Shown in pieces: positions 52,501 through 60,248 of a DNA stretch of 64,000 bases. Location: contig UBPA01000007.1 in assembly GCA_900467185.1 (NCBI GenBank), forward strand, positions 1 through 64,000, written 5' to 3'. The position numbers and the translations under genes were made by a program. The DNA is from Hyphomicrobiales bacterium. GTDB taxonomy: Bacteria > Pseudomonadota > Alphaproteobacteria > Rhizobiales > Rhizobiaceae. How positions within the stretch are numbered: position 1 is the first letter of the stretch; every line of letters starts with the position of its first letter. The notes below the pieces were generated by a model. It was not told the origin of the DNA. It saw only the letters and a list, made by a program, of their open reading frames with translations, and made no database searches.

Positions 52501-53022
52501 ATGAACAAACCCCTCGCCAGCATCGTCTGCGCCGCAGCCATCGCATCCGGCACCCTGCCGGTCATGGCCGCCGACCTCGCCCCCGCACAGTCCTATTCCG
52601 ATTCGGGCGCCCGCAACGGCGTCAAGATCGGCTATCTCGATTGCACCATCGCCGGTGGCGCTGGTTACATCCTCGGCTCGTCCAAGGAGGTCAATTGCGC
52701 CTTCAAGTCGACCATCGACGGCGAGCCTGTCGATGACTACTCGGGCGCCATGCGCAAGCTGGGCGTCGATCTCGGCTTCACCACGGAAGGCCGCCTGATC
52801 TGGGCCGTTCTCGCTCCGACGGCAGGCTACCACCATGGCTCGCTGGCCGGCCTCTACCAGGGTGCTTCTGCGGAAGCGACCGTCGGCCTCGGCGTCGGCG
52901 CCAATGTCCTGGCCGGCGGAACGTCCGGTTCGATCCACCTGCAGCTTCTGAGCCTGCAGGGCCAGGTTGGCCTGAACATCGCGGCCGCCGGCACGTCGAT
53001 GACGCTGACTTCGGTCAACTGA
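52501..53022 (+). CDS. DUF992-family exported protein
   Basis: A 173-residue secreted protein: signal peptide 1-23 (MAA cleavage), then a DUF992 domain, GVKIGYLDCTIAGGAGYILG, KEVNCAFKSTIDGEPVDDY, RLIWAVLAPTAGYHHGSLAG, and a Gly-rich C-terminus VGLNIAAAGTSMTLT. Two cysteines likely pair. Function unknown; common in rhizobia, often a periplasmic or surface protein. ATG follows ACAGGAGACAATC. A strong terminator ends the gene. Confidence 0.9.
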   Translation: MNKPLASIVCAAAIASGTLPVMAADLAPAQSYSDSGARNGVKIGYLDCTIAGGAGYILGSSKEVNCAFKSTIDGEPVDDYSGAMRKLGVDLGFTTEGRLIWAVLAPTAGYHHGSLAGLYQGASAEATVGLGVGANVLAGGTSGSIHLQLLSLQGQVGLNIAAAGTSMTLTSVN

Positions 53023-53042
53023 TCACCGCACGACGGAACCAG

Positions 53043-53082
53043 AAAAGAGCGCGCAGCTACACGCTGCGCGCTCTTTTCGTTT
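53043..53082 (+). terminator. Strong Rho-independent terminator (bidirectional)
   Basis: AAAAGAGCGCGCAG (53043-53056) and CTGCGCGCTCTTTT (53064-53077) form a perfect 14-bp stem. It ends the DUF992 gene and, read on the other strand, the convergent aminotransferase gene. Confidence 0.92.
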
Positions 53083-53103
53083 TGGCTGTGAGAATCAGGG
53101 GGC

Positions 53104-54228
53104 TCAGGCCCGGGAAAGCCGGTCGAGAACACGCGGCAGAGCGGCCGCAAAGGCCTCCATCTCGGCCTCCGGGCCAGCGCTCACCCGGATGCACCGGTTG
53201 AGAGGCGCCGCGCCCGGCATGCGGATGAACACGCCGGCCTCATCCATCAGCCCGTCCACGACGGCACGCGCGAAGGTCGCATCGCGACCGCAGTCGATGG
53301 CCACGAAATTGGTGGCGGATGGCAGAGCCTTCAGGCCCGCACGACCGGCAATGTCCGCGATTCTCACACGGGAGGCGGCAATGCGCGCGATCACGGTCTG
53401 CAGATAGGCCTGATCGTTCAACGCCGCTTCGGCCGCCGCCGTGCCGACCCGGTTCATACCGAAATGGTTGCGGATCTTGTCGAAGGCGGCGGCCGTTCCC
53501 GGTGTGGAGATCGCATAGCCGACCCGCGCGCCGGCCAAGCCATAGGCCTTCGAGAATGTCCGCGTCCGCAGGATGTTCGGCCTGTCGATGAGAGAGGCGA
53601 GATCGGGGAGGGTGCCCGCCGGTGCCGTTTCGCCATAGGCCTCGTCCAGCACCAGCAACGTCGTCTCCGGCAGGGCCCGAGCAAAGTCTACGATGCTTCC
53701 GGCATCCCACCAGCTGCCCATGGGATTGTCGGGATTGGCGAGGTAGACGAGCGGCGCATCCTCACGCCGGACGGCTTCCAGCAGGCCTTCGAGATTCTCG
53801 CGGTCGTCACCGTCATACGGAACGGTCACCAGCCGACCGCCATGGCCCGCGACGTGGAAGTTGAACGTGGGATAGCCGCCGAGCGAGGTCACCACCGGCA
53901 TGCCGGGCTCGATGACCAGTCGCACGATCTGCCCGAGCAGCCCATCGATCCCTTCGCCGATCGCCAGATTGTCCGGCCGCACCCCGAGGTGCTGGGCGAG
54001 CGCCGCCTTCAGCTCGAAATTTTCCGGGTCGTTATACTTCCAGATACTGGTGAGCGCCGCCGTCATGGCCGCGATCACGCTCGGTGCCGGCCCGAAGCCG
54101 CTCTCGTTCGCCCCGATCCGCGCCGTCAGTCGCGCATGTCGCTGCCGCTCGATGGCCTCCGGCCCGACGAACGGCACGGTGGCGGGCAGGGAACGGGCAA
54201 GCGGCGTAAAACGGGAGAAAGCTGACAT
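53104..54228 (-). CDS. Pyridoxal-phosphate aminotransferase, HisC-like
   Basis: A 374-residue fold-type I aminotransferase of the histidinol-phosphate/aromatic group. ARIGANESGFGPAPSV, IGEGIDGLLGQIVRLV, YLANPDNPMGSWW, LLVLDEAYGE and the PLP-lysine region TRTFSKAYGLAGARVGYAIS are present, with the C-terminal substrate-carboxylate Arg in NRCIRVSAG. It stands alone, not in a his operon, so its substrate is open: an aromatic or related amino acid is likely. ATG 54228 has GGGAGAAAGCTGAC before it. Confidence 0.87.
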   Translation of the reverse strand: MSAFSRFTPLARSLPATVPFVGPEAIERQRHARLTARIGANESGFGPAPSVIAAMTAALTSIWKYNDPENFELKAALAQHLGVRPDNLAIGEGIDGLLGQIVRLVIEPGMPVVTSLGGYPTFNFHVAGHGGRLVTVPYDGDDRENLEGLLEAVRREDAPLVYLANPDNPMGSWWDAGSIVDFARALPETTLLVLDEAYGETAPAGTLPDLASLIDRPNILRTRTFSKAYGLAGARVGYAISTPGTAAAFDKIRNHFGMNRVGTAAAEAALNDQAYLQTVIARIAASRVRIADIAGRAGLKALPSATNFVAIDCGRDATFARAVVDGLMDEAGVFIRMPGAAPLNRCIRVSAGPEAEMEAFAAALPRVLDRLSRA

Positions 54229-54382
54229 GACGGGTCCGATGATCACGAAGGTCAGCCACCCTACTGCATAAATCTGGAAACCGGAATCGGTGACCGGAGA
54301 AAATTATGCAGCCAATGGAGGATGTTAGGCTGAGCCTCGCGCGTCGTTCCCGACGCGCCTCGCAGCTTCGGACGGCTCGCGA

Positions 54383-54796
54383 TCAGACCGAGGCGTCGCC
54401 GAGCCAGCGCACGGCCATGAGGCCGCAGGCCGCGCCGAGTGCGGTCAGGAAGGTGCCCCAAATCATGTCGACCACGCTCAGCATCGCCGGCCAGTTCCGC
54501 AGCGTCGAGAGGTTGGTGATGTCGTAAGTCCCGTACGCGGCGAGACCCAGCACGGCACCATAACCGATCGCGGTCATCAGCGAACCCGCGCGCAGGCCCG
54601 GAAGAACCGCAAGGATGACGATCGCAGCAGCGAAAAACAGGTAGAAAACGGCGGCCACCACGAGATTGGGCTGCGGCGACATGAGGTCGCCGAGCTGGTC
54701 GCGATAGAATGTCCGCGCCACCAGGCCCAGCCACACCGCATCGACGACGAGGAAGGAGAGAAGGGTGCCGGCATAGGCAATCAGATAGGTCTTCAT
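54383..54796 (-). CDS. DUF2177-family membrane protein
   Basis: A 137-residue inner-membrane protein with four predicted helices. Family motifs: YLIAYAGTLLSFLVVDAVWLG, ARTFYRDQLGDLM, YGTYDITNLSTLRNWP. The conserved Asp and Trp residues sit at helix ends. Function unknown. ATG 54796 follows AGGAGCGCGACG. No operon partner. Confidence 0.88.
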   Translation of the reverse strand: MKTYLIAYAGTLLSFLVVDAVWLGLVARTFYRDQLGDLMSPQPNLVVAAVFYLFFAAAIVILAVLPGLRAGSLMTAIGYGAVLGLAAYGTYDITNLSTLRNWPAMLSVVDMIWGTFLTALGAACGLMAVRWLGDASV

Positions 54797-54906
54797 CGTC
54801 GCGCTCCTGTTTCGCACGTCTACGAAGGCCGGGAGACAGCGGATTACCGCGGACTGCGGAATTGATGGGCGCAGTAGCGTAAGAGAGGTGGCTTCGGGTG
54901 CGTCGT

Positions 54907-55272
54907 CTACCGGGTGGCGATGCCGTTATGGGCGAAATCCATGCGGATCAGCTGCCGAATGAACTCCTGCGACAGCTGCATGTTGAAGCGCACGCCGAGT
55001 TCCGAGCCGACACGGTGAACGGCGGTGCTGCCGATCTCCTCGGGGAAGCCGACGATCTCCACGAAGAAATGCTGGGGCAGGTGCACCGCGGGATTGAAGT
55101 CGATCATCGCGCCGCCGATCGAGATATGGCGCAGCAGGCCGTTATATTTCGTCTTCGGCTTCAGATGTTGGCCGACGACGAGGATGCGGCACGGCCGCTC
55201 CACGAAAAAGTGCTTGTAGGTCGCACTCGTCTGCCCCGGACGGGCCTCCGCCCTGTGCATGATCATGGACAT
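54907..55272 (-). CDS. PilZ-like domain protein with degenerate c-di-GMP motif
   Basis: A 121-residue protein with a PilZ-like beta-barrel: RPCRILVVGQHLKPKTKYN, LLRHISIGGAMIDFNPAVHL, FFVEIVGFPEE, ELGVRFNMQLSQEFIRQLIR. The c-di-GMP signature would be RxxxR and [DN]xSxxG; here the second reads HISIGG and the first is altered, so nucleotide binding is doubtful. Start ATG 55272; an ATG two codons on is also possible. It stands alone. Confidence 0.72.
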   Translation of the reverse strand: MSMIMHRAEARPGQTSATYKHFFVERPCRILVVGQHLKPKTKYNGLLRHISIGGAMIDFNPAVHLPQHFFVEIVGFPEEIGSTAVHRVGSELGVRFNMQLSQEFIRQLIRMDFAHNGIATR

Positions 55273-55551
55273 GGGATTGCTCCGGAAAAGGGGTCGCTCG
55301 GTCGATGGTCCGCCAAGCCTTAGGCCATCAAGCTTGTTTCGAGCTTGCCGCGGGCTCTGCGCGATCAGGCCGTCCAAACCCCGGTTTGTCCTGCGATTTC
55401 AACGCGCCTCCTCGGCCCGTTTCACGATGCGACCCGGAAGCGTAAGTTTGCGGTTCCATTACTCGGGTTTCTCCGCTAGAAAATCGGGCAGGAGGAGATT
55501 TTTCAACGAGGGGCACGGCACCGATCGGCGCTGGACCCCAAGGTAGGATCT

Positions 55552-55905
55552 ATGAAAAAATTTCTCTTTCAGAATGAATTGACCTCGGGCGACAAGCTCT
55601 CGACAGCCGAGCTGCAGAATTTGTTGAACGGCTTTCTCCTTTTCAACGAGTCCGACTACATCCGCGCCAATCCGGACGTCCGCCAGGCCGTCCAGAGAGG
55701 GGAATTCCCGTCGGGATTCGCGCATTTCCAGGAGCGCGGCAACATGGAACGTCGCTTCCCGGGCTTCAACGGCTTCAAGTGGGACGACTACATCAAGGCC
55801 AATGCCGACCTCGCGCATTTTCGCGAAGACCCCAATCCAGAAGCCCGCGCCAAGGCGCACTTCAAGGAAAACGGCTATACCGAAGGCCGCCGGCTCGAGC
55901 CCTGA
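55552..55905 (+). CDS. Protein with duplicated NPDV-type repeat (117 aa)
   Basis: A 117-residue protein. Two repeats of about 40 residues are visible: FNESDYIRANPDVRQAVQRG then GFAHFQERGNMERR, and WDDYIKANADLAHF then ARAKAHFKENGYTEGRRL. The pattern DYIxANxDxx...AxxHFxExGxxEgR is the same as the NPDV repeat attached to glycosyltransferases and cell-surface proteins in alphaproteobacteria. Here it is free-standing with the N-terminal KKFLFQNELTSGD. No signal peptide. Function unknown; interaction or polysaccharide role possible. Confidence 0.7.
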   Translation: MKKFLFQNELTSGDKLSTAELQNLLNGFLLFNESDYIRANPDVRQAVQRGEFPSGFAHFQERGNMERRFPGFNGFKWDDYIKANADLAHFREDPNPEARAKAHFKENGYTEGRRLEP

Positions 55906-56054
55906 CGGACACGTCGCGCCTTTATAAGAAAAGGCGCACCGGGCCCACGCCCCAATCCCGAGAGCTGCGCCCGCCGCGCGTCTCTCCCCGGCACCCGAAG
56001 CGCCGCATCGGATGACCGATCAGCGATATCATTGCTGGAAAGACCAAATAGCCC

Positions 56055-56083
56055 TTGATCCCCACGTGGATTGATCCTATCAG
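56055..56083 (+). promoter_or_regulatory. Promoter of tRNA-Ser
   Basis: TTGATC at 56055-56060 and TATCAG at 56078-56083 are 17 bases apart, with 10 bases to the tRNA. CCACGTGG, a perfect 8-bp palindrome, sits in the spacer (56062-56069). Confidence 0.55.
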
Positions 56084-56093
56084 GGGCCTCGAC

Positions 56094-56183
56094 GGAGAGG
56101 TGGCCGAGTGGTCGAAGGCGCTCCCCTGCTAAGGGAGTATACCCGGAAGGGTATCGTGGGTTCGAATCCCATCTTCTCCGCCA
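56094..56183 (+). tRNA. tRNA-Ser (anticodon GCU), reads AGC/AGU
   Basis: A 90-base gene with a long variable arm. Acceptor GGAGAGG pairs with the 3' TTCTCC region. D-arm, anticodon stem with loop CTGCTAA (GCT), the long arm TATACCCGGAAGGGTATC, and T-arm GGGTTCGAATCCC are all present. CCA is encoded. The long class II variable arm and anticodon fix the identity as serine. Confidence 0.97.
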
Positions 56184-56497
56184 TTCCCCATGATGATGCC
56201 CGTCCGCCAGCAGTGTTTCCTTGAGACCTGCCGTTTCCCGTAGAGATAGCACTTTTCCGCTGCGTGATCAGAAATCGGATCGCTTCGGCCGCGATCCAAT
56301 GCGCTTCCCAACAAACCTTCGATTGATCGCCCTCCCATCGTGATTCCGGCGTCCGTTAACGAAGAGCGATCTCCGCGCCGTCGTCGCTGCCGTCCAACCC
56401 GGTGCGATCGACCATGTCACGGCGGTGCCGACGGCCGACTGTGGCGCTCCCACCTCTTGATCGTCTGCCCGCCCGGCGCCACATATGGGGCGAAAGG
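56184..56497. other. 314-base gap after tRNA-Ser
   Basis: I see no gene, repeat of the tRNA 3' end or terminator here beyond a possible promoter for the next gene close to 56498. Confidence 0.5.
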
Positions 56498-56749
56498 ATG
56501 ATCGTGATGAAAGAGCCCCGTCTTCTGCCGGATGCCATCGAGGCTGGTGCGATCGAGCTTGTCGAGCGGGTTGCCACGCGTCATCGCCAGACGCGCAAAT
56601 ATGGCAGTGTGACGATCATCGTTCCCGATGTGCTGCATGACGGCATGCCGGCGGGGGAGTATGAGGTGGTGATCCGCCGCAAGGTCTCGGCGCTCGGCGA
56701 CAGGCTGAAGCGGCTGGACAATCCCTGGATGCGATTCTTCGATCAATAG
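56498..56749 (+). CDS. Unknown conserved-looking small protein (83 aa)
   Basis: An 83-residue charged protein: MIVMKEPRLLPDAIEAGAIE, LVERVATRHRQTRKYGSVTI and the hydrophobic IVPDVLHDGMPAGEYEVVIR, then KVSALGDRLKRLDNPWMRFFD. ATG 56498 follows GCGAAAGG. It has mixed alpha/beta character and no signal peptide. No family recognised. It lies 138 bases before the transglutaminase genes in the same direction, but a functional link is not shown. Confidence 0.6.
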   Translation: MIVMKEPRLLPDAIEAGAIELVERVATRHRQTRKYGSVTIIVPDVLHDGMPAGEYEVVIRRKVSALGDRLKRLDNPWMRFFDQ

Positions 56750-56887
56750 CGGTGGTCGCCGCGTTCGTTCGCGCGGGGAAAGCGAAGGCGGGGAGGCGGG
56801 ACGGATCACTTAAGCGGCCCTGCAAATTCCCGGTTTTTGCCAAGCTTTCCCGGCGACGAACGGCAGGTGAGGTGCTAACGTCGGCTA

Positions 56888-57874
56888 ATGGTTCTCTTCT
56901 CGGTTCACCACAAGACGTCCTATCGTTACAAGCGGCCGGTTGCCTTCGGCGAACACCGGCTGATGTTTCGACCGCGCGACAGTTTCGACCAGACGCTGCT
57001 GGAGGCTTCGCTCCACGTCTCCCCGGACCCGAGCTACGTTCGCTGGGTCCATGATGTGTTCGGCAATTGCGTGGCCCTGGTCGGCTTCGACAAGCCGGCG
57101 CGGGAGCTGACCTTCGAAACGCTGATTCGGCTCGAGCACACGCCGCACGTGCCGATCGATTTCGTCATCGACGAGGAGGCGCGGACTTATCCGTTCTCCT
57201 ACGATCCCGAAGAGGCCTTCGACCTCGAGCAAACGATGAAGCGGCATTGTCCCGATCCGGACGACCAGGTCGGCAAATGGGCGCGCCAGTTCGTGAGGGT
57301 CGGCCGGCCGACGGAGACCGGGCACCTGTTGATGACCCTCTGCTATGCGATCCGCGAGGGCTTCGTCTATGCGCGGCGGCTGGAGCATGGCACGCAGCAA
57401 CCGCTGGAGACCCTGCGCCTGCGCAAGGGGACCTGCCGCGATTTCGCATTGCTGATGATGGAAGCCGCGCGCTCTCTCGGTCTCGCGGCGCGATTTGTCA
57501 CCGGCTATATCTACGTGCCGAGCCGGGATGGGCAGCGCACGCTGGGCGGTGGCTCGACCCATGCCTGGTGCCAGGTCTACCTGCCCGGGGCCGGGTGGGT
57601 GGAGTTCGACCCGACCAACGGCATCGTCGGCAACCGCGATCTGATCCGCGTCGGCGTAGCCCGCACGCCCCGGCAGGCGGTGCCGCTGTCGGGCAGCTAT
57701 GACGGCAAGAAGGGCGACTTCGACAGCATGACCGTGCAGGTCAATGTGGTCAGCGAGGCGTCGATGGCGGCCAGCGATTCGTCCGCCGACGAGCCTGCAC
57801 CACACACCGACCCTGAGCAAACCGCAGACACCGAGACGCCGGAACGCGAGCGCTCGAAACAATCCGCATCCTGA
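56888..57874 (+). CDS. Transglutaminase-like cysteine protease family protein 1
   Basis: A 328-residue protein with an N-terminal bacterial transglutaminase beta domain (FSVHHKTSYRYKRPVAFGEH, WVHDVFGNCVALVGFD) and a transglutaminase core. The catalytic triad is Cys in RKGTCRDFALLMMEA, His in GGGSTHAWCQVYLPG and Asp in WVEFDPTNGIVGN. The C-terminal 45 residues are acidic and disordered. No signal peptide. Such proteins usually accompany a circularly permuted ATP-grasp and an alpha-E protein for peptide-tag chemistry; neither is here. It is followed 49 bases on by a paralogue. Confidence 0.9.
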   Translation: MVLFSVHHKTSYRYKRPVAFGEHRLMFRPRDSFDQTLLEASLHVSPDPSYVRWVHDVFGNCVALVGFDKPARELTFETLIRLEHTPHVPIDFVIDEEARTYPFSYDPEEAFDLEQTMKRHCPDPDDQVGKWARQFVRVGRPTETGHLLMTLCYAIREGFVYARRLEHGTQQPLETLRLRKGTCRDFALLMMEAARSLGLAARFVTGYIYVPSRDGQRTLGGGSTHAWCQVYLPGAGWVEFDPTNGIVGNRDLIRVGVARTPRQAVPLSGSYDGKKGDFDSMTVQVNVVSEASMAASDSSADEPAPHTDPEQTADTETPERERSKQSAS

Positions 57875-57922
57875 CCCGTTTCGCATGAGCCTGCCGTCAC
57901 CTCCCACCGAAGGATAGAGCAT

Positions 57923-58744
57923 TTGAAGATCAAAGCCGGTTTCCACATCAGCTATGAATGCCAACAGGACACCGCCATGCTGCTGGTGCTCAACATTCAT
58001 CCTTCCAGGCGCGTGGACCTGCTGACGGATCAGGTTTTGCAGTTCGACCGGCCGATCGAGGCCTGGGAATATGTCGATGGCTTCGGAAACAGCTGCAGCC
58101 GCATCGTCGCGCCGGCCGGCATCACGACGCTTTCGACCGCGTTCGAAATCTACGACAGCGGCCAGCCCGATCTCATTCCGTATGATGCCGTGCAGCATTC
58201 GATCAAGGATCTGCCCGACGACGTGCTCGTCTTCCTGCTCGGCAGCCGCTATTGCGACACCGACCGCCTTTCGAACTTCGCCTGGCAGACCTTCTCGCAT
58301 GTACCTCCGGGCTGGCCGCGCGTGGCGGCGATCATGGACTTCACGCACAACCGCATCCGGTTCGATTATCAGAAGGCGGATGCGACGCGCTCGGCCTATG
58401 GCGGCTTCACCGACCAGACCGGCGTCTGCCGCGATTTCGCCCATCTCGCCATCACGCTCTGCCGCGCGATGAATATCCCGGCGCGCTACTGCACCGGCTA
58501 TCTCGGCGATATCGGCGTGCCGGTCGATGTCAACCCGATGGATTTCAGCGCCTGGTTCGAAGTTTATCTGGGCGGGCACTGGCACACGGCCGACGCGCGC
58601 CACAACAAGCCCCGAATCGGCCGCATCCTCATGGCGACCGGACGCGATGCGACGGACGTCGCGCTCTCCACCGCCTTCGGACCGGCAACGCTCGTGCGCT
58701 TCGATGTGGTGACGGACGAAATGCCGCATGATGGCGGCCAGTAG
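57923..58744 (+). CDS. Transglutaminase-like family protein 2 (TTG start)
   Basis: A 273-residue paralogue of the preceding protein. Catalytic residues: Cys in TGVCRDFAHLAITLCRAM, His at WHTADARHN, with the core FSAWFEVYLGGHWH. The N-terminal beta region reads GFHISYECQQDTAMLLVLN. It starts with TTG at 57923, preceded by AAGGATAGAGCAT, a good ribosome site; no ATG is in a fitting place. A stem-loop follows the stop at 58770. Confidence 0.88.
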   Translation: MKIKAGFHISYECQQDTAMLLVLNIHPSRRVDLLTDQVLQFDRPIEAWEYVDGFGNSCSRIVAPAGITTLSTAFEIYDSGQPDLIPYDAVQHSIKDLPDDVLVFLLGSRYCDTDRLSNFAWQTFSHVPPGWPRVAAIMDFTHNRIRFDYQKADATRSAYGGFTDQTGVCRDFAHLAITLCRAMNIPARYCTGYLGDIGVPVDVNPMDFSAWFEVYLGGHWHTADARHNKPRIGRILMATGRDATDVALSTAFGPATLVRFDVVTDEMPHDGGQ

Positions 58745-58769
58745 GGCGCCAAACGTTCTGATGGAATGA

Positions 58770-58801
58770 ACCCTCTTCTCCCTGTGATCATGGAGGAGAG
58801 G
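58770..58801 (+). other. Stem-loop after the transglutaminase pair
   Basis: CCCTCTTCTCC and GGAGGAGAGGG form an 11-bp stem with one mismatch and a 10-base loop, 26 bases after the second transglutaminase stop. GTGTCT follows, so the T-run is missing. Probable terminator-like structure. Confidence 0.45.
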
Positions 58802-58914
58802 GTGTCTATGATGACGGAGGAGATGTCCCCCCATCCGCACAGCGCCATGGACTTCGACGGACGGGGGAGGTGAGACGGCGCATGTCCGGAGCGCATGCCA
58901 TCGGCGATCCGCCG

Positions 58915-59904
58915 CTAGCAGGCCTGCTCCGGCTGCGTCTGCTGCGGCATGCGCTTCGTCCGTGTCGCCGTCGAGGCCTTCTTGTTGGCACGCTCCAGCA
59001 CCGGCACGCAGAGGTCGAGGTCGTGCGAGGCGAGATGGGCATAGCGCATCGTCATCTGCAGCGTCTGGTGGCCGAGCCACATCTGGACGCGGCGAATGTC
59101 TATGCCGCCGCGCACGAGACGTGAGGCGCAGGTGTGGCGCAGCACGTGTGGCACCAGATCCGGATCGTCGAGAAATCCGGCATCCTGCTTGGCGAGCTTC
59201 CACACGGTGCGGAACTGCTGCTGGTCGATGCCGGAGAAGGGGCCCAGACCGCGCGCGGTGGCGTGGCCAATGGCTTTGCGCGCCCGCGTCGTCAGCGGTA
59301 CGGAACGGCTGCGCCCGGATTTCGTGATCCAGAAGGTCGCCATGGACCCCTGCAGGTCGTTCCAGCGAAGGCCGAGCGCCTCGCCGAGGCGCGCGCCGCT
59401 ATCGACCAGGAAGATGCAGAGCCGTTCATAGAGCGCGTTGCGGGCGCCGATCGCGGCGAACAGCCGGACCTCCTCGTCATGTTCGAGGAACCGGACGCGC
59501 CCCGCGCGCTCCTTCTGGCGGGTGAAGTCGGGCAGGACCGTGATGTCGCCCATCTTGTGCGCCTTGCGCAGAAGCTTGCTCAGCGCCGACATTTTGCGAT
59601 TGATCGTGGCATTGCTGTTGCCGCGCTTGCGCAGCGCATTCACCAGCCGGTCCAGCATATCCTGGGAGACGCCTGTGAACTCCTTTTCCGGCATCATGTC
59701 ATAGAGATCGTAGATGAAGGCGACGACATTGGCCTTGTGCTTGCCGCTTTCCCAGAGCGTGTCGCCATAGCGCTCGAGAAGGGTGACGAGCGTATGCGTG
59801 GCCGGCGGTTCGACGTCGCCCCCGGCGCGCAGCGTGTAGGAGAGTCCCGAAAACGAACCGGCGCCATAGGACTGCGCTACGAAGGGTTTGCCGTTCATAT
59901 CCAT
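58915..59904 (-). CDS. Tyrosine recombinase / phage integrase-family protein
   Basis: A 329-residue site-specific recombinase. The N-terminal SAM-like core-binding domain (about 40-125; FTGVSQDMLDRLVNALRKRG, NATINRKMSALSKLLRKAH) precedes the catalytic domain with Arg in DSGARLGEALGLRW, Lys in WITKSGRSRSVPL, H-x-x-R in PHVLRHTCASRLV, and LGHQTLQMTMRYAH with Tyr nucleophile. All catalytic residues are present. The upstream open stretch to 60144 shows no similarity, so ATG 59904 is taken. No other mobile-element genes surround it. Confidence 0.9.
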   Translation of the reverse strand: MDMNGKPFVAQSYGAGSFSGLSYTLRAGGDVEPPATHTLVTLLERYGDTLWESGKHKANVVAFIYDLYDMMPEKEFTGVSQDMLDRLVNALRKRGNSNATINRKMSALSKLLRKAHKMGDITVLPDFTRQKERAGRVRFLEHDEEVRLFAAIGARNALYERLCIFLVDSGARLGEALGLRWNDLQGSMATFWITKSGRSRSVPLTTRARKAIGHATARGLGPFSGIDQQQFRTVWKLAKQDAGFLDDPDLVPHVLRHTCASRLVRGGIDIRRVQMWLGHQTLQMTMRYAHLASHDLDLCVPVLERANKKASTATRTKRMPQQTQPEQAC

Positions 59905-60248
59905 GAATGCCGTCTCCAATGATGCACCCCCGCAAGGGCGCCTATGCAGGTACTCTCTGCTCGGCCGTGAACAGCTTTGCAGCTCGATGAACGCAGCCCG
60001 GCAATGACGGCATCGGGATGCGATGCAGACCTTGCGGACCAGGGAAGCGGTATCGCTTCGGATGTTTCGGGAGCTCGGTCGGTGCAGGAAGGCACCCGAC
60101 GAAGCATTATCAATATGCCTTATACAGCGCATACTTATTTTCAAAATTCCAAAACCACAAGGCCCGCAGTTCGTGAGAACTGCAGGCTTTATGATTTTGA
60201 TGTCAGACCTTCACATCAGAAGGCCTGACGACGTTGCGAAAGCGTGAC
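59905..60248. other. 344-base gap between recombinase and porin
   Basis: It holds the recombinase promoter region and the porin terminator at 60159-60190. No gene or tRNA-derived repeat is seen. The section 60100-60160 is AT-rich. Confidence 0.5.
60159..60190 (-). terminator. Terminator of the leftward porin gene
   Basis: AAGGCCCGCAGTTC (60159-60172) pairs with GAACTGCAGGCTTT (60177-60190) apart from one mismatch and an end wobble, with a GTGA loop. On the minus strand GGCCTTGTGGTTTTGG follows. It is about 60 bases past the porin stop. Confidence 0.7.

Noticed and set aside
55911-55936. Terminator after the NPDV-repeat gene
   Set aside because: GCGCC and GGCGC flank a TTTATAAGAAAA loop, but no T-run follows on the plus strand and the stem is only five to seven base pairs.
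56094-59904. Genomic island bounded by tRNA-Ser and the recombinase
   Set aside because: I find no second copy of the tRNA 3' end near the recombinase, and the genes between are transglutaminases and an unknown gene, not mobile genes. The recombinase reads away from the tRNA's position for a usual int-att layout.
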